From Macrosoma leucophasiata (Eukaryota > Arthropoda > Insecta > Lepidoptera > Hedylidae): a DNA stretch of 64,000 nucleotides. Position 1 is the first letter of the stretch, and every line of letters begins with the position of its first letter. This document shows, in pieces, positions 20,780 through 31,529 of the stretch. The position numbers and the translations under genes are program-made. The stretch lies in assembly GCA_036365455.1 (NCBI GenBank), contig JAWQUS010000004.1:1991501-2055500 (forward strand), written 5' to 3'. The notes under the pieces were generated by a model that worked only from the letters and a program-made list of their open reading frames with translations, was not told the DNA's origin and searched no databases.

Positions 20780-20799
20780 TATTGTTATTTAGGGTAAAT

Positions 20800-20985
20800 T
20801 CTATGTTCCCTACATTGTATAGTCCACCGTCAATGACATTCTACTCCGAACATTATACATTGTTTGCACGGCTAGGCAATCTTCCAGCCGAGTGACGAGA
20901 CTTGAATTAATTCTGCAAGGACTAACCTAAACTAATAACGTGTTTATGGATCAAACGGATCGATTTTATGGCTGTCAAGTTCGTA
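20800..20985 (+). repeat. interspersed repeat K
   Basis: Recurs inverted at 23255-23430; shared stretches include GAGTGACGAGACTTGAATTA. Confidence 0.65.
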
Positions 20986-21189
20986 AATGGCTTAAGTTTT
21001 GTTATATATTGCACTTGTTGTTGCCTGGGTTTGAGGTTAAAGCACTTGTTACAATCGACAGATTTAGGATCGTTCTACTAAAATGGTACCCGAAGAAAAT
21101 GGTTAGGTTACCGGTGAATTGGTGCTGCTAGTCTGCTCCTCCTCCCTCCCTCCTTGCGTCGTGTGTCCTCGATGCTGAGGGTCGTGACC

Positions 21190-21600
21190 TCGACGAATAA
21201 CTCTCGATTGGACAATATTACGTCATGTCGTCCTATCCTCGGCGATGTGGATGGCTTGGCAAAATGTGGCTTCTAACGTGGAGCGAATTTGGTCGGACCA
21301 TCGTAGTGGGCTTCTGGCCCTGGGTATTTTCCCCGGTGCTTTCCCAGTTAGTAGCGTCTTTTCAAAGTTGTCACCTCTCTTTCTGGCAATGTGACCAAAG
21401 AATTCAAAGCTTCTTCGCAGGCATATGATGGTGAGTCTCATAGGTATTCTGAGATATTTTATGATCGATATATTAGTGCGATGCTCCGTCCAATGTATTC
21501 CGAGCATTTTCCTCCAGAACCACATCTCGAAAGCATCAATTCGGCGTCGATCATCCTGTTTCAGTGTCCAAGTCTCAGCACCGTACCGTAGCTAGTCTGC
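21190..21600 (-). pseudogene. RTE LINE C-terminal fragment
   Basis: The minus-strand frame reads YGAETWTLKQ, then FEMWFWRKMLG, FFGHIARK and RWSDQIRST. These are landmarks of the region after the reverse transcriptase in RTE-clade proteins. It lacks the endonuclease and polymerase and its end is degraded, so it is dead. Confidence 0.8.
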
Positions 21601-21747
21601 TAGCAGCAGTTATATTATTGCACAATTCAGAACATAATATAGCGCTACGTGACATGGGCTAAGAATGTAGGACCCTTTCCAAAAATTTTATCTACTTTGC
21701 AATGGGTTTCATTCAGCAGGACCTCTCTCTGACTGCATCACTAGCTA

Positions 21748-21838
21748 ATTCAAATTGACTTGCCAAACTTTGGGCTATGTGAGTGAACTTTTGAATATCA
21801 ATTATTCAAAAGTTCACTCACAATTTGGCAAGTCAATA
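21748..21838. repeat. hairpin-forming inverted repeat
   Basis: GTGAGTGAACTTTTGAATA and TATTCAAAAGTTCACTCAC are exact complements around a 5-nt loop; the outer TTGACTTGCCAAA/TTTGGCAAGTCAA also pair. Confidence 0.85.
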
Positions 21839-22676
21839 AAATTGTACCTACTATTTCATTTCATTTTCTTTGAATATAGGCACGTATGTAATCAAATTCT
21901 ACTCAATGATAGAATAATCTTTTTGTACCCTTTGAAAGCAATCAACAAGGCATTGAACTTTTCACAAACCCGACTTCCACTTGTCCACAAAGAGCACAAC
22001 ATAAAAAACAAAATATATAAACTGACACAGAAATTCTAGAGAATCCAAGCAAACATCTCGAGACTGTCCACTGTCAACTCTAAACACTTATTAAGGCAAT
22101 CTAAATGCATTGCCCGCGCCGCCATTTCGTTTTGGATGGCGAACGAACACATTTACACCCGGGATGGTCCAGAAAGTAGAACAACTTCTTTTAAAGTGAC
22201 AATAAAAACCAATGGTTGAAATGAAAAGGCGTGGAAAGATGCCTTATGCCATGTATTCATATAGAGACGATTGTTTGTTGTCATTTCTAAGGCCAAACCT
22301 GCTGGTAGATATATTGATTGATACAGGAAATTTTATTGCACAAATTTATATCTTGAATTGTTCAATAATTTAATTGATACAAGCAGACTATCTAGCATGA
22401 AATCACATCACACCTAAGTTTTACGCATATTTATAATCTAGAGTATATATATCCACTATCAAAAAATGGCCACAGGTATTTTTAATATTTTTTTTGGGAA
22501 TGACATTTTTTTTACTTGTTTTTCAATAAAATATCGTTCACTTCCCGGCAATATGTATAAAGACTGAAAAATCACGGCTGCCGTGGCGAGCTTAGCCCCT
22601 TCTTCATATTTTTGTTCCGCTCCGGTAACTTTTTATATCCATAACGTACATATACTCGTATTATTTATATATCAAA
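21839..22676. other. no recognised feature
   Basis: AT-rich, with scattered short frames and no motif. Confidence 0.4.
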
Positions 22677-22815
22677 CTAGTTGAAGCGGCAAACTTCGTA
22701 TTGCTTCACAATGAAATAATGTGTCAAAAGTTTGATAGATATGGACTATTTGTATGGAAAAATTAAATTGTGGTTTTTAATATTTCCCTTCAATTCCTTC
22801 ACATTTTATTACCAT
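22677..22815 (+). repeat. repeat C, shortened copy
   Basis: Starts ACTAGTTGAAGCGGCAAACT; the middle part is missing before CAATTGATTTTTATATC. Confidence 0.6.
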
Positions 22816-22821
22816 TCAATT

Positions 22822-22985
22822 GATTTTTATATCTATAGATTAATCTATCTATAGATATAAAAATCAATTGCTGTTCGTTAGTCTCGCTAAAACTCGGCTG
22901 GACCGAGTTGGCTAATTTTAGTTTTAAATAATTTTTGGAAGTAAAGGGAAGGTTTAAAAGGTAAGAAAATGTGAAGCAATTTTTT
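22822..22985 (-). repeat. repeat C, inverted copy
   Basis: Together with the previous copy it forms a tail-to-tail palindrome: CAATTGATTTTTATATCTAT is mirrored at about 22850-22872. Confidence 0.7.
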
Positions 22986-23254
22986 TGTCATTATTATTAT
23001 GATATACGGGAACCAAATTAAATCGGCCGCAAATAAGAGTTACTGGCTGTTAAAGATAAAATAATTTAATTAAAAATACTTGGGGCCAAATTTTGATAGG
23101 CAACCTAGTGGATACATATTATATTCTCTAGGTTATAAATATGCGTGAAAATTAGCTTTGCAGCACATCTGGATGAACGAAATGATTCTGCAGTGGGAAC
23201 CTTAGCTACAAGTACAATATATAACAAAACTTAAGCCAATCTACGAACGCTATG

Positions 23255-23430
23255 CTTTATAGCTGTAAAATCGATCCATGTGACCCATAAACACGTTGTT
23301 AGTTTAGGTTATGTAGTCCTTGCAGAATTAATTCAAGTCTCGTCACTCGGCTGAAAGCTTGCCAAGCCGTGCAAACAATGTATTAAGTTCGGAGTAGATT
23401 GCCATTTATGGCAGACTATACAATGATGGG
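23255..23430 (-). repeat. interspersed repeat K, inverted copy
   Basis: Counterpart of 20800-20985 on the other strand. Confidence 0.6.
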
Positions 23431-23492
23431 GAAAGCAATAACTTGGAGGTGAATTAAATAATTATATTAAATACCTATGTGTATATATATAA

Positions 23493-23801
23493 CTGCATCG
23501 GTAGCCTAGTGGTAGCAGTCCACTACTATTATGCTGAGGTCCTAGGTTCGATTCCCGACTAGGGGGTTATCAGAGATAATGGTATAAAGTCCTTTAACTC
23601 TGGTTCTATTGGGATGTTTCTATTTTCTGGAAATTTCCCAGTTCCTCGAAGTTTGGTAATGTGGCCGGAGATGTCAACAGCCTGTTGGTGGTAACCGTCG
23701 AATCGTGGGTGTTTGCATGTATGCTTGAATCCATGCATTTACCTCCGCCTACCCCTTCGAGGATTACAGGCGTTAGTTACGTTACGTTACGTTGTTACGT
23801 T
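23493..23801 (+). repeat. tRNA-derived SINE family B with TTACG tail
   Basis: The tRNA-like head is followed by the body and a clear tandem tail (TTACGTTACGTTACG). Confidence 0.85.
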
Positions 23802-24065
23802 AAAATAATCAATTGTTTATTTGTAAAATTATAACAATGTATTATATTACAAAAATATACTAGTATCTACTTAAAATGTGACAAAGTTTCAAATTCGCGT
23901 TGCCTTAACTATTAAAATCGCTTTAGGTAAAAACGGGACCCTATTAAGACTCCGCTGTCCATCTGTTCTTTTAATTATCTGTCGGTCTGTCCAAAGGCTG
24001 TATCACATGAACCGTGATGGCTAGGGAGTTGAAATTATTGTCTCAGATATGGGGAATGTATTTTA

Positions 24066-24299
24066 TGTACTTAATGGAAGTGGCAAACAAGCATGCAGTT
24101 CACTTTGATGTTAAGTGATGACTGTAGCCTATAGACAACCACACAAAGAACAATGCCAAAATGCAGATGCGTTACCACTCCTGAGGCCTAAGGTGTTATG
24201 CTTCTGTGCCAGAAATGACAGGGCCATACATTACCACCTGACCGGAACACGATAGTGCTGAACACTACCATTTAGCGCCAAGTATATTAGGTAATGTAT
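24066..24299 (-). repeat. SINE-like family A
   Basis: Inverted copy lacking the last 60 bp of the 5' end. Confidence 0.8.
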
Positions 24300-24427
24300 C
24301 GATTGATCTTTGAAAATGATATTTAGATTTCTGACACCATTTATTCTGAAAGTCAATCGTTTGATACACACTTCGAAAGCAGTAAAATGTGTCGCCCATC
24401 CTCCTTGAGTGTAAACTTTAACCCCCT

Positions 24428-24569
24428 TATTCATAAACGTATTTTAGCTAAAGTGTTGCTAATCTCTCCTTTGTCTTTTTCTAACCTGCATATTTGACAA
24501 TACAACTGACAAAGACAAAGCATTCTATAGCTAAAACGTCTCTAATGTACGTTTATGAATAAGGCGGTA
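24428..24569. mobile_element. foldback MITE E
   Basis: The tips CTTATTCATAAACGT and ACGTTTATGAATAAG are inverted repeats, and the inner TAGCTAAA/CAAAG motifs also mirror. A second copy is at 53443-53589. Non-coding. Confidence 0.75.
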
Positions 24570-24756
24570 AAACAATAATTATGCTGTTGTTATTAAGTTA
24601 TATTTGGCTACCCTTCTTTAAGCGACTTTCACCATAAATGTAAAATGTGTTCTTGCTTTCAAGATATGAGAATTAGGAAAAAACATATTTATACTTACCA
24701 AAAACACAGATATCATCTGCTTCCAAACACGACAGTATACGAGGATAACCTGGCTT

Positions 24757-24905
24757 AGGAAGAATCACACCGATCTCAATCTAAAGAAGTCTCGTGCTCG
24801 AAACCGTGAAAAAAAAAAAACAAGCCGTGCTTAATAACAAAATTGAGTTTCTGTTGTTTTGATGAGAAATAAAAAAACGGCGACGGAAATAAATTACGTT
24901 TTTCA
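24757..24905 (+). repeat. direct repeat, copy 1
   Basis: About 150 bp (TCTCGTGCTCGAAACCG to CGGCGACGG) recur at 25070-25218, offset about 313 bp. Confidence 0.6.
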
Positions 24906-25069
24906 GACAGACACAAAGATTATATCTTAAGGCTTTTGTTCTTTTATAGATACGGAACCCTAAACATCTAATTTTAGCACAAACGTCATTATAACCAGTT
25001 TTCTTAACGTAGAAGGATATTCTTAACTCAAATACAAACAAAATACTATTTTATTAGAAACCCTAAAAA

Positions 25070-25218
25070 TAGCACAGCGATCTGAATCTAAAAAGTTTCG
25101 TGCTAAAAACCGATGTAGACTTAAAGAAAAAAATACAAGCCGTGTTTAATTATGAAATTGAGTTTCTGTTGTTTTAATGGGAAATTAAAAAAACGGCGAC
25201 AGAAATGAATGCCGTTTC
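25070..25218 (+). repeat. direct repeat, copy 2
   Basis: Diverged copy of 24757-24905; both carry TTGAGTTTCTGTTGTTTT. Confidence 0.6.
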
Positions 25219-25440
25219 TAAGAAACATTTTATTCGACGTCGGCATCTAACTTGAAAAGTTATGGAAACAATATTGCGCGGTTCATTTACTGTAAGGAAT
25301 ACTTTAATGTTTTACGTAATAAGTTTTCTTGTTAAGATACTTTTTAAATTGTTTAAAAAGACCGGACGTTAAAACGTTTTTTTTTTAAATATAGATAAGT
25401 GTAAAGACAGTTCGTATTGTTTTGTGTAATGGCGTCAAAT

Positions 25441-25688
25441 CAGAAGACCTAAAGTGTTATGCCTATGTGCTGACTGGAGCACGCTAGGTAAGGTGGTGGT
25501 GCCTAAGCTCTCGAGTTCTGACACTGGAACTTTACCATCCTATATTCTGATCAGTTCCAAATTACACCAGCTTTCATTCTAGATCCACAAAATTAACATG
25601 GATGGTAAGTGACGACACTGACGGCTGCGGCCTATAGACATCTACACAAAAACTGGAGGTCAATATGCAGATGCTTTGCCACCCTCAA
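25441..25688 (-). repeat. SINE-like family A, diverged and interrupted
   Basis: Two family blocks (about 25441-25540 and 25595-25688) in rearranged order, both heavily mutated. Confidence 0.5.
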
Positions 25689-25773
25689 GTAACTTTATTT
25701 TTAACAGTTTCACTCCACTTTTAAGTTTTTCTATCTTTTACGATTCGACTTCAATTTTCATATTTTATATATC

Positions 25774-25785
25774 TTTATAACCGAT
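25774..25785. repeat. 12-bp target duplication of RTE LINE, left
   Basis: TTTATAACCGAT, repeated exactly at 28832-28843. Confidence 0.85.
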
Positions 25786-28700
25786 GGGGACCGCCACCTG
25801 TCACGCCGGGCCCGATACGGCGGATCGAGGAGTGGGGAGTGCCAGATAGGCACGTGGAATGTGAGAGGTGGAATTTGTGAGAAGATGAATGAGTTGACGA
25901 ACGTAATGAGTGTGAGACGCCTGGATGTTTTGTGTGTAACAGAGACTAAACGAAAGGGCTGCGAGGTCGAAGACCTCCCGGGTGGCGCGATGGCTCTGTG
26001 GGCAGGTGTGCAACAGAGCGATCATGCCAGCGCGGGGGTGGGCGTCCTTCTGTCCTCTCGTTTAGTCACTGGAGTGAAAGATTATGGTTTGGTGAACCCG
26101 AGACTAATCTGGGTCCGAATTAAATTGGGCGTCACTAGGGTGTTTTTGGTAGCAGCTTATGCACCGGTTAGCTCAGCGACGACCCAAGACCTGGAGAAGT
26201 TTTGGGAATCTACAAGAGAAGTTCTCGATATGGTTGAAGCTAGTGAAAGGGTAATTTTGTGTGGTGATTTGAATGGATGGGTCGGGACCAGGCGGCCAGG
26301 ATACGAGGCCGTTCTAGGTCCATATGGTGATAGAAGAGTAAATGATGCTGGTAAGCTGATACTTGACTTATGCTTGGAACGAAGTCTCCTTGTGTCTAAC
26401 ACAGAATTCCGTCATAAGGACATTCACACGTATACATGGAGGAGGAATGAACAAAAAAGTATGATTGATTTGATCATGGTTGATAGTCGTCTTCGGAAGA
26501 GCCTGATGGACACTAGAGCCTACAGAGGTCCCACTCTTGATACAGATCACTACTTGGTAATAAGCCGGTTTAGGGGTCTGTTCAAGAAATGGCGACATTG
26601 GCGTGTCCGTGTGCCTTTCGGAGGACTTGAAAGAATAAAGAGTGAAAAGTTACAAGACATTAGTGCAAGGAGAGTGTATGAACGTCAAGTCCGTGAAAAG
26701 TTAGACAAGGTTTGTCTTACGGACTTGGACGTGGATGAATGTTGGCAAGTTATGAAAGATAGTATGGTGGAAGTTGCGAAAGAAGTATGTGGTTATGCAA
26801 AGATACGCAAATCCTTGAAAGGGGATGCGTGGTGGGACAAGGAGGTGCAAGACTCCGTTGAAAGAAAGAAGAAAGCATGGCTGGATTATGTAGCATCTTT
26901 GCAAATGAATAATGGTATGAGAGATGAGAAGAGAGAAATTTACCGTCGGCTCAAGAATGACACCAAGATTTTAGTGAATGAAAAGCGTGAGAGAGATAAA
27001 GTGGAAGCTGATGAGAGACTGGCGAAGAGCTTTGAGACTAACATCAAACTCTATTGGAGGGAGGTGAAAAAGTCTAGAAGCTCTTCTCCAGTTTCTGGAA
27101 TGAATAGAATAAAATCTAAGTTGGGTGACATTCTTGAGAACACGCAAGATGTGTTAAAACGATGGAGCGAGTATTATGGGGAAATGTATGATTATGCTCA
27201 CAACCCTGACGCCGAAGTTGCTGACTTGACGGTGCCGGCTTGTGAGGATATAACAATAGATGAGATTGTAAGGGCGATACGAAGTTTGAAATGTGGTAAG
27301 GCTGCGGGTATTGATCAGGTTTCTGCCGAAATGATCAAATATGGTGGTGCTGCCCTTTGGGATTCTTTCTGGGTGTTGTGCAACCTTTGCTGGAGGTCCG
27401 GAAGAATCCCAAAGGATTGGCGGTGTGCGGTCATCGTGCCTTTGTATAAAGGCAAGGGTTCACGTATGGACTGCACCAGCTATCGAGCGATCAGTTTGAT
27501 CAGTTTGGCAGCTAAAGTGTATGGGAAAGTCTTAGAAAGAAGAATGAAAGAGAAGTCCGACGGGTTGCTGTGGGATGCACAGGGTGGTTTCAGAACTGGA
27601 AGAGGATGTATGGATCAAGTTTTCTCCCTCCGCAACATCGTAGAGAAGCATCTTGCTGTGAGCCAGAAGGTTTTCTGCGGTTTTGTGGATTTGGAGAAGG
27701 CGTTTGATAAGGTATTACGAAAGGAGCTGTGGGACATTTTGCCAGAGTATGGTATTGATGGCAGTCTGCTCCGTGCAATACAGTCCACGTATGTGGGCTG
27801 TCAAGCATGTGTGCGGGTAGATGGTAACATGTCACCCTGGTTTGATGTTAACATCGGTGTCAAACAGGGTTGCGTGCTTTCGTCTAGGCTGTTTATTATA
27901 TATCTGGACAAATGCCTCCAGAGGGTGAAGTTGATGGATGTGGGAGTGCGTATGGGTGACTTAGTGGTGAACTGTCTGCTTTACGCAGATGATGCTGTAA
28001 TTGTTAGCTCTACACCATCTGGGCTACAAGCACTAGTCACAGTCATGAAAGAGGATTGTATGGAGAAAGGCTTACAATTGAATGTGGATAAAACGAAAGT
28101 ATTAGTATTTGAAAGAGATGAACAGAGAACAAATGCAAGGGTAGTAGTAGATGATGCAGTGTTAGAACAGGTTGATGAAATTGTATATCTTGGATGTGCT
28201 TTTAGCAAGGATGGTAGGTACACCACTGACATAGAAAGAAGAGTGCTTGCGGGGAATTGCGTGAATGGAGCGTTGGGTAAGCTGCTAGAATCTAAACATC
28301 TCAGCCAGCGGGCTCGACTAGCCGTACATAATGCTGTACTTACTCCAACGCTTTTATATGGAAGCGAGAGCTGGGTATGCAGGAAAGAGCATGAAAGTAA
28401 GTTGAACGCGGTCGAGATGAGATCTTTGCGCAAGATCTGCGGTGTATCACTCACCGATCGCGTTCGTAATGAAGATGTAAGAAAGAGACTTTGTGTGAAT
28501 GATAGTATCGGTGTAAAAATGAAAAAAGGCATGCTCCGATGGTTCGGGCATATAGAAAGAATGTCGAACGAGCGAATGACTAAACAGATATACAATGCGA
28601 ATGTGGATGGTTGCAGAGGCCCAGGAAGACCAAGGCTGACCTACCATGACCAAATAGATCGAGTTCTGTCTGATGGTGGGGTCAAAAGTCTTAGGAATCG

Positions 28701-28831
28701 GCGTGCATGTATGAAGAGAATGATGAAGGTAGACGAGGCACGAGAGGTTTGTCAGAACCGGGATGTCTGGCGCTCTACACTCTCTGCCTACCCCGTTAGG
28801 GACCTGGCGTGAGGATACATACATACATACA
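25786..28831 (+). mobile_element. near-full-length RTE-type LINE
   Basis: About 3.05 kb between perfect 12-bp duplications, one long frame, and an ATAC-repeat tail. It inserted at the very start of a repeat C copy (TAGCTGACCC follows the right duplication). The intact frame and identical duplications suggest a recent insertion. Confidence 0.9.
25861..28812 (+). CDS. RTE LINE endonuclease-reverse transcriptase
   Basis: The 983-residue frame encodes the retrotransposition protein of an RTE-clade LINE. The N-terminal apurinic endonuclease shows ETK (about 28), AAYAP (98), GDLNGW (135), TYTW (190) and TDHYLV (228). The reverse transcriptase follows, with AAGIDQVSAEMIKYGG, FVDLEKAFD and the catalytic YADD near residue 708. 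The C-terminus has GPGRPRLTYHDQ and no zinc knuckle. The first codon here is GTG; the first ATG in frame is 25885. The endonuclease motif IGTWNVRGG starts at 25846, upstream of both, and the frame is open back to the element's 5' end. The real start is therefore unclear: a short 5' truncation or a non-AUG start. No frameshift or stop is seen. Activity is inference. Confidence 0.9.
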   Translation: MRGGICEKMNELTNVMSVRRLDVLCVTETKRKGCEVEDLPGGAMALWAGVQQSDHASAGVGVLLSSRLVTGVKDYGLVNPRLIWVRIKLGVTRVFLVAAYAPVSSATTQDLEKFWESTREVLDMVEASERVILCGDLNGWVGTRRPGYEAVLGPYGDRRVNDAGKLILDLCLERSLLVSNTEFRHKDIHTYTWRRNEQKSMIDLIMVDSRLRKSLMDTRAYRGPTLDTDHYLVISRFRGLFKKWRHWRVRVPFGGLERIKSEKLQDISARRVYERQVREKLDKVCLTDLDVDECWQVMKDSMVEVAKEVCGYAKIRKSLKGDAWWDKEVQDSVERKKKAWLDYVASLQMNNGMRDEKREIYRRLKNDTKILVNEKRERDKVEADERLAKSFETNIKLYWREVKKSRSSSPVSGMNRIKSKLGDILENTQDVLKRWSEYYGEMYDYAHNPDAEVADLTVPACEDITIDEIVRAIRSLKCGKAAGIDQVSAEMIKYGGAALWDSFWVLCNLCWRSGRIPKDWRCAVIVPLYKGKGSRMDCTSYRAISLISLAAKVYGKVLERRMKEKSDGLLWDAQGGFRTGRGCMDQVFSLRNIVEKHLAVSQKVFCGFVDLEKAFDKVLRKELWDILPEYGIDGSLLRAIQSTYVGCQACVRVDGNMSPWFDVNIGVKQGCVLSSRLFIIYLDKCLQRVKLMDVGVRMGDLVVNCLLYADDAVIVSSTPSGLQALVTVMKEDCMEKGLQLNVDKTKVLVFERDEQRTNARVVVDDAVLEQVDEIVYLGCAFSKDGRYTTDIERRVLAGNCVNGALGKLLESKHLSQRARLAVHNAVLTPTLLYGSESWVCRKEHESKLNAVEMRSLRKICGVSLTDRVRNEDVRKRLCVNDSIGVKMKKGMLRWFGHIERMSNERMTKQIYNANVDGCRGPGRPRLTYHDQIDRVLSDGGVKSLRNRRACMKRMMKVDEAREVCQNRDVWRSTLSAYPVRDLA

Positions 28832-28843
28832 TTTATAACCGAT
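28832..28843. repeat. 12-bp target duplication of RTE LINE, right
   Basis: TTTATAACCGAT, identical to 25774-25785. Confidence 0.85.
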
Positions 28844-29127
28844 TAGCTGACCCGGCAAACTTTGTATTGCCTCAGAATGAAATAATGTGTTAAAGGTTTG
28901 ATAGATATTGACTATTTGTATGGGAAAATTAAATTGTGGTTTTTACTATTTCCTTCAATTTCTTCATGTTTTCTTACCTTTTATACCTTTTAATTTTGGT
29001 TTTGAATTATTTTTGTTAGTCCAGCTAACAAAAATCATTCAAAACCACAATTAACCAAATCGGTCCAGCCGTTCTCGAGTTTTAGCGAGACTAACGAACA
29101 GCAATTGATTTTTATATATATAGATAG
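28844..29127 (+). repeat. repeat C
   Basis: A nearly complete copy with an internal palindromic duplication (TTTTTGTTAG...CTAACAAAAA near 29010-29035). Confidence 0.7.
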
Positions 29128-29270
29128 AAGAAAGATAAATTTGCAAGTCTCTTTCATATGAAATGATAAAAGTAGTGACATCATTTCTATTCAACATCCC
29201 CATTGTACATAAGATGCGAACACAACGAAATACAAACAGTAGGTACATTAACCAGACAAATCCAAGCATT

Positions 29271-29411
29271 TGCGTGATTCGAGTGCCTAACTGATGCTAT
29301 GTTGCATAATGTCGTCTTGAATACTGAGCGTGATTCGAAATCTTTGCGTGATTCGAGTGCTTAACTGATGCTATATTGTATAATGTCGTCTTGAATACTG
29401 AGCGTGATTCT
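29271..29411 (+). repeat. two-unit tandem repeat, about 71-bp period
   Basis: GCGTGATTCGAGTGCCTAAC through GTCGTCTTGAATACTGA occurs twice with few differences. Confidence 0.8.
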
Positions 29412-29579
29412 AAATATTTGCTGTTGAAATCGGAGTTTCAAGCGCTTGGACTGTTATGTTTCGTATAAATGGTACATATAGAAAATAGTATTTTCCCTAT
29501 CTTTTTTCTTGTGTTTGCTTATTTATGGAAGAGAGAGACTCGATCCCCGCACCGGGACAAATATTTGTGTAATAATCAT

Positions 29580-29636
29580 TATGAGAACCCATTATACGTC
29601 CCACTGCTGGGCACGAGTCTCTCCCCTTTTTGGGGA
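29580..29636 (-). repeat. 5S-rRNA-like SINE, 3' fragment
   Basis: Only the 3' end remains (ACCCATTATACGTCCCACTG on the plus strand). Confidence 0.6.
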
Positions 29637-29714
29637 AAAAAAAAACTATAAGCTAGTTTTTTTTTCTGGCATAGGCAGAACGACGTTTGCCGGTTAAGCT
29701 AGTTTTTTTTTGTA

Positions 29715-30190
29715 AAAATGGCATCGCTGTTACACCAATTGCCAAAGTCAAGTAAAACGATATTTCGTATTCGAATTAAGCAGCGTAAAAGCAGTAAAAG
29801 TCAGAGTCAGTCAGTCAGTCTGGCTACTTTACCAGAACATTTACAATGAAGTTTTGGAGGCAACTTGAAAGGCTGTTATAGGTTATTCTATTTCACTATA
29901 CACAGGCACTGTAATAAACCTATATCAAACAAAATGCCACCAACTTTATTTAATACAAGCGTCCCGCCCTGGGTTCGCCCACGCTGCTCAGGTATATAAC
30001 AAATAATACACTGAAATACTGTTCAAATCGGACCAGTTCCTGAGATAAGCGCGTTCAAACAAACAAACAAACTCTTCAGCTTTATAATATTAACTATAGA
30101 TAACTCAAGAATGCACCGAGGAAATGAAATAAACTAAGAGCACTACACGCCTTATTCAAGGTTCCCGCCAAAACTCGTTTGAGCTAGTTA
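29715..30190 (+). repeat. interspersed repeat L, interrupted
   Basis: Its parts match the inverted copy at 36045-36410. This copy is split by an RTE-type 3' end at about 29955-30108. Confidence 0.7.
29955..30108 (+). repeat. RTE-type 3' end nested in repeat L
   Basis: A short element (GCGTCCCGCCCTGGGTTCGC to CTTTATAATATTA) absent from the other repeat L copy, where ACTTTATTTAATA runs straight into AACTCAA. Confidence 0.65.
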
Positions 30191-30890
30191 ATGATGTAGA
30201 TAATAAATCGTTGGGTCCTATGTATAAGGGCCAAACCAACAATTTGGCCATTTTGACTTTTTTATTGTAAACGTATCTTATCGATATAATGAATCATGTG
30301 AACTTAAAAAAACAAAAGATTTCTGCATAGAAACACGATATTTTACGACAGTATAACGGCATATGTAACATTAATTTAAACGTACAAGGTCCTAAGTGTA
30401 GTTAGAGAGTTATACGGGGAAAATTCGGCGCGTTTGTTTATGTTTTGGACCAATCAGCCGATTTGACACTTATACTACTACGTTAAACTGGGCAACGGCC
30501 GCACTGTGATGAATACAAAATCTGATGAACTGGTCAAGTCAAATCTAACCTGCTTTAAGATCTCACATTTTTAAATAACAGAAATTGTTATGGGTATCCA
30601 ATAAAGTAAAGAAATATAGTTTAATACTTGTTCGCATTGTTATTTTAAACAAACGTGAGAACTGCACCGCTGAGCTTTGCCAGGTGTCCAGTCGGTGAGG
30701 GTGTGAAAAGAGACGGTGGCACCATGTCAAATAGTTAGAGCACTCACTATTATAGAGACGATATAAAACGCACAGACCCCCAATGTCTCTGTGCAGGCTC
30801 AGATGTTCGAGCCTGTAAGTCCCGGGTCGTTAATAATAATAAACTTTGGAGGTCTCTCCTGTAAAGTTGCAATTTTGCATTTTGGCCCAT
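30191..30890. other. no recognised gene
   Basis: A weak tRNA-like phrase (GATGTTCGAGCCTG near 30805) was seen, but no cloverleaf was convincing. Confidence 0.4.
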
Positions 30891-31280
30891 ATACTGGGTG
30901 ACTTTTTTTACCGTCTTGAAAAAAATAGGGCGTGATAAGCAAATGAAATAAAAGCCTATGGCATAGTTATTTATATTATTTTTTTATATTTTCTAACTTC
31001 ATCTGAAATTAAAAAAGTAAAAAACTTAACCTTAATGGATTTCTTTACCTACAAAACATGCAAAAACAGGATCGTGTCAAGTTGCCGGCGTTTGTTTGTT
31101 GAAATTCAGTGTTCTAAAATTAAAAATAGAATAATGAATAGAAATGTTTAATGAAATTTTAATTTCAGATGAAGTTAGAAAATATAAAAAAATAATATAA
31201 ATAACTATGCCATAGGCTTTTATTTCATTTGCTTATCACGCCCTATTTTTTTCAAGACGGTAAAAAAAGTCATCCAGTAT
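30891..31280. mobile_element. foldback element with 120-bp arms
   Basis: Arms 30891-31010 and 31161-31280 are reverse complements with one or two visible differences; the spacer is 150 bp. The arms include CGTCTTGAAAAAAATAGGGC. No coding sequence. Probably a MITE or foldback transposon; no target duplication was identified. Confidence 0.85.
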
Positions 31281-31529
31281 ATAGGACCCATCGAAATATC
31301 AATACAAAATTGCACATTAAAATAACAGATTCAGTCTAAACGTTGTAAAGGTTGCGTGGGGCTAATTATTCTGTTGTAAATTATTTTATTGCTTTAATAA
31401 ATCTTACAAATTGTTCAATTATTTTACAAATTAAAAATACGTACATTAAAATTACTGTTATTAACTAGACCCATATTAAATGCGTTGTAACTACGTATTG
31501 GTCAAACTCTTCATATACTCGTATTCAAC

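Noticed and set aside
27981..28824. Minus-strand frames of 125-204 codons
   Set aside because: Antisense shadows of the RTE reverse transcriptase; the same happens in the truncated copy at 20233-20776.
30740..30845. A further tRNA-like element
   Set aside because: Only a B box-like phrase is present; no convincing cloverleaf.
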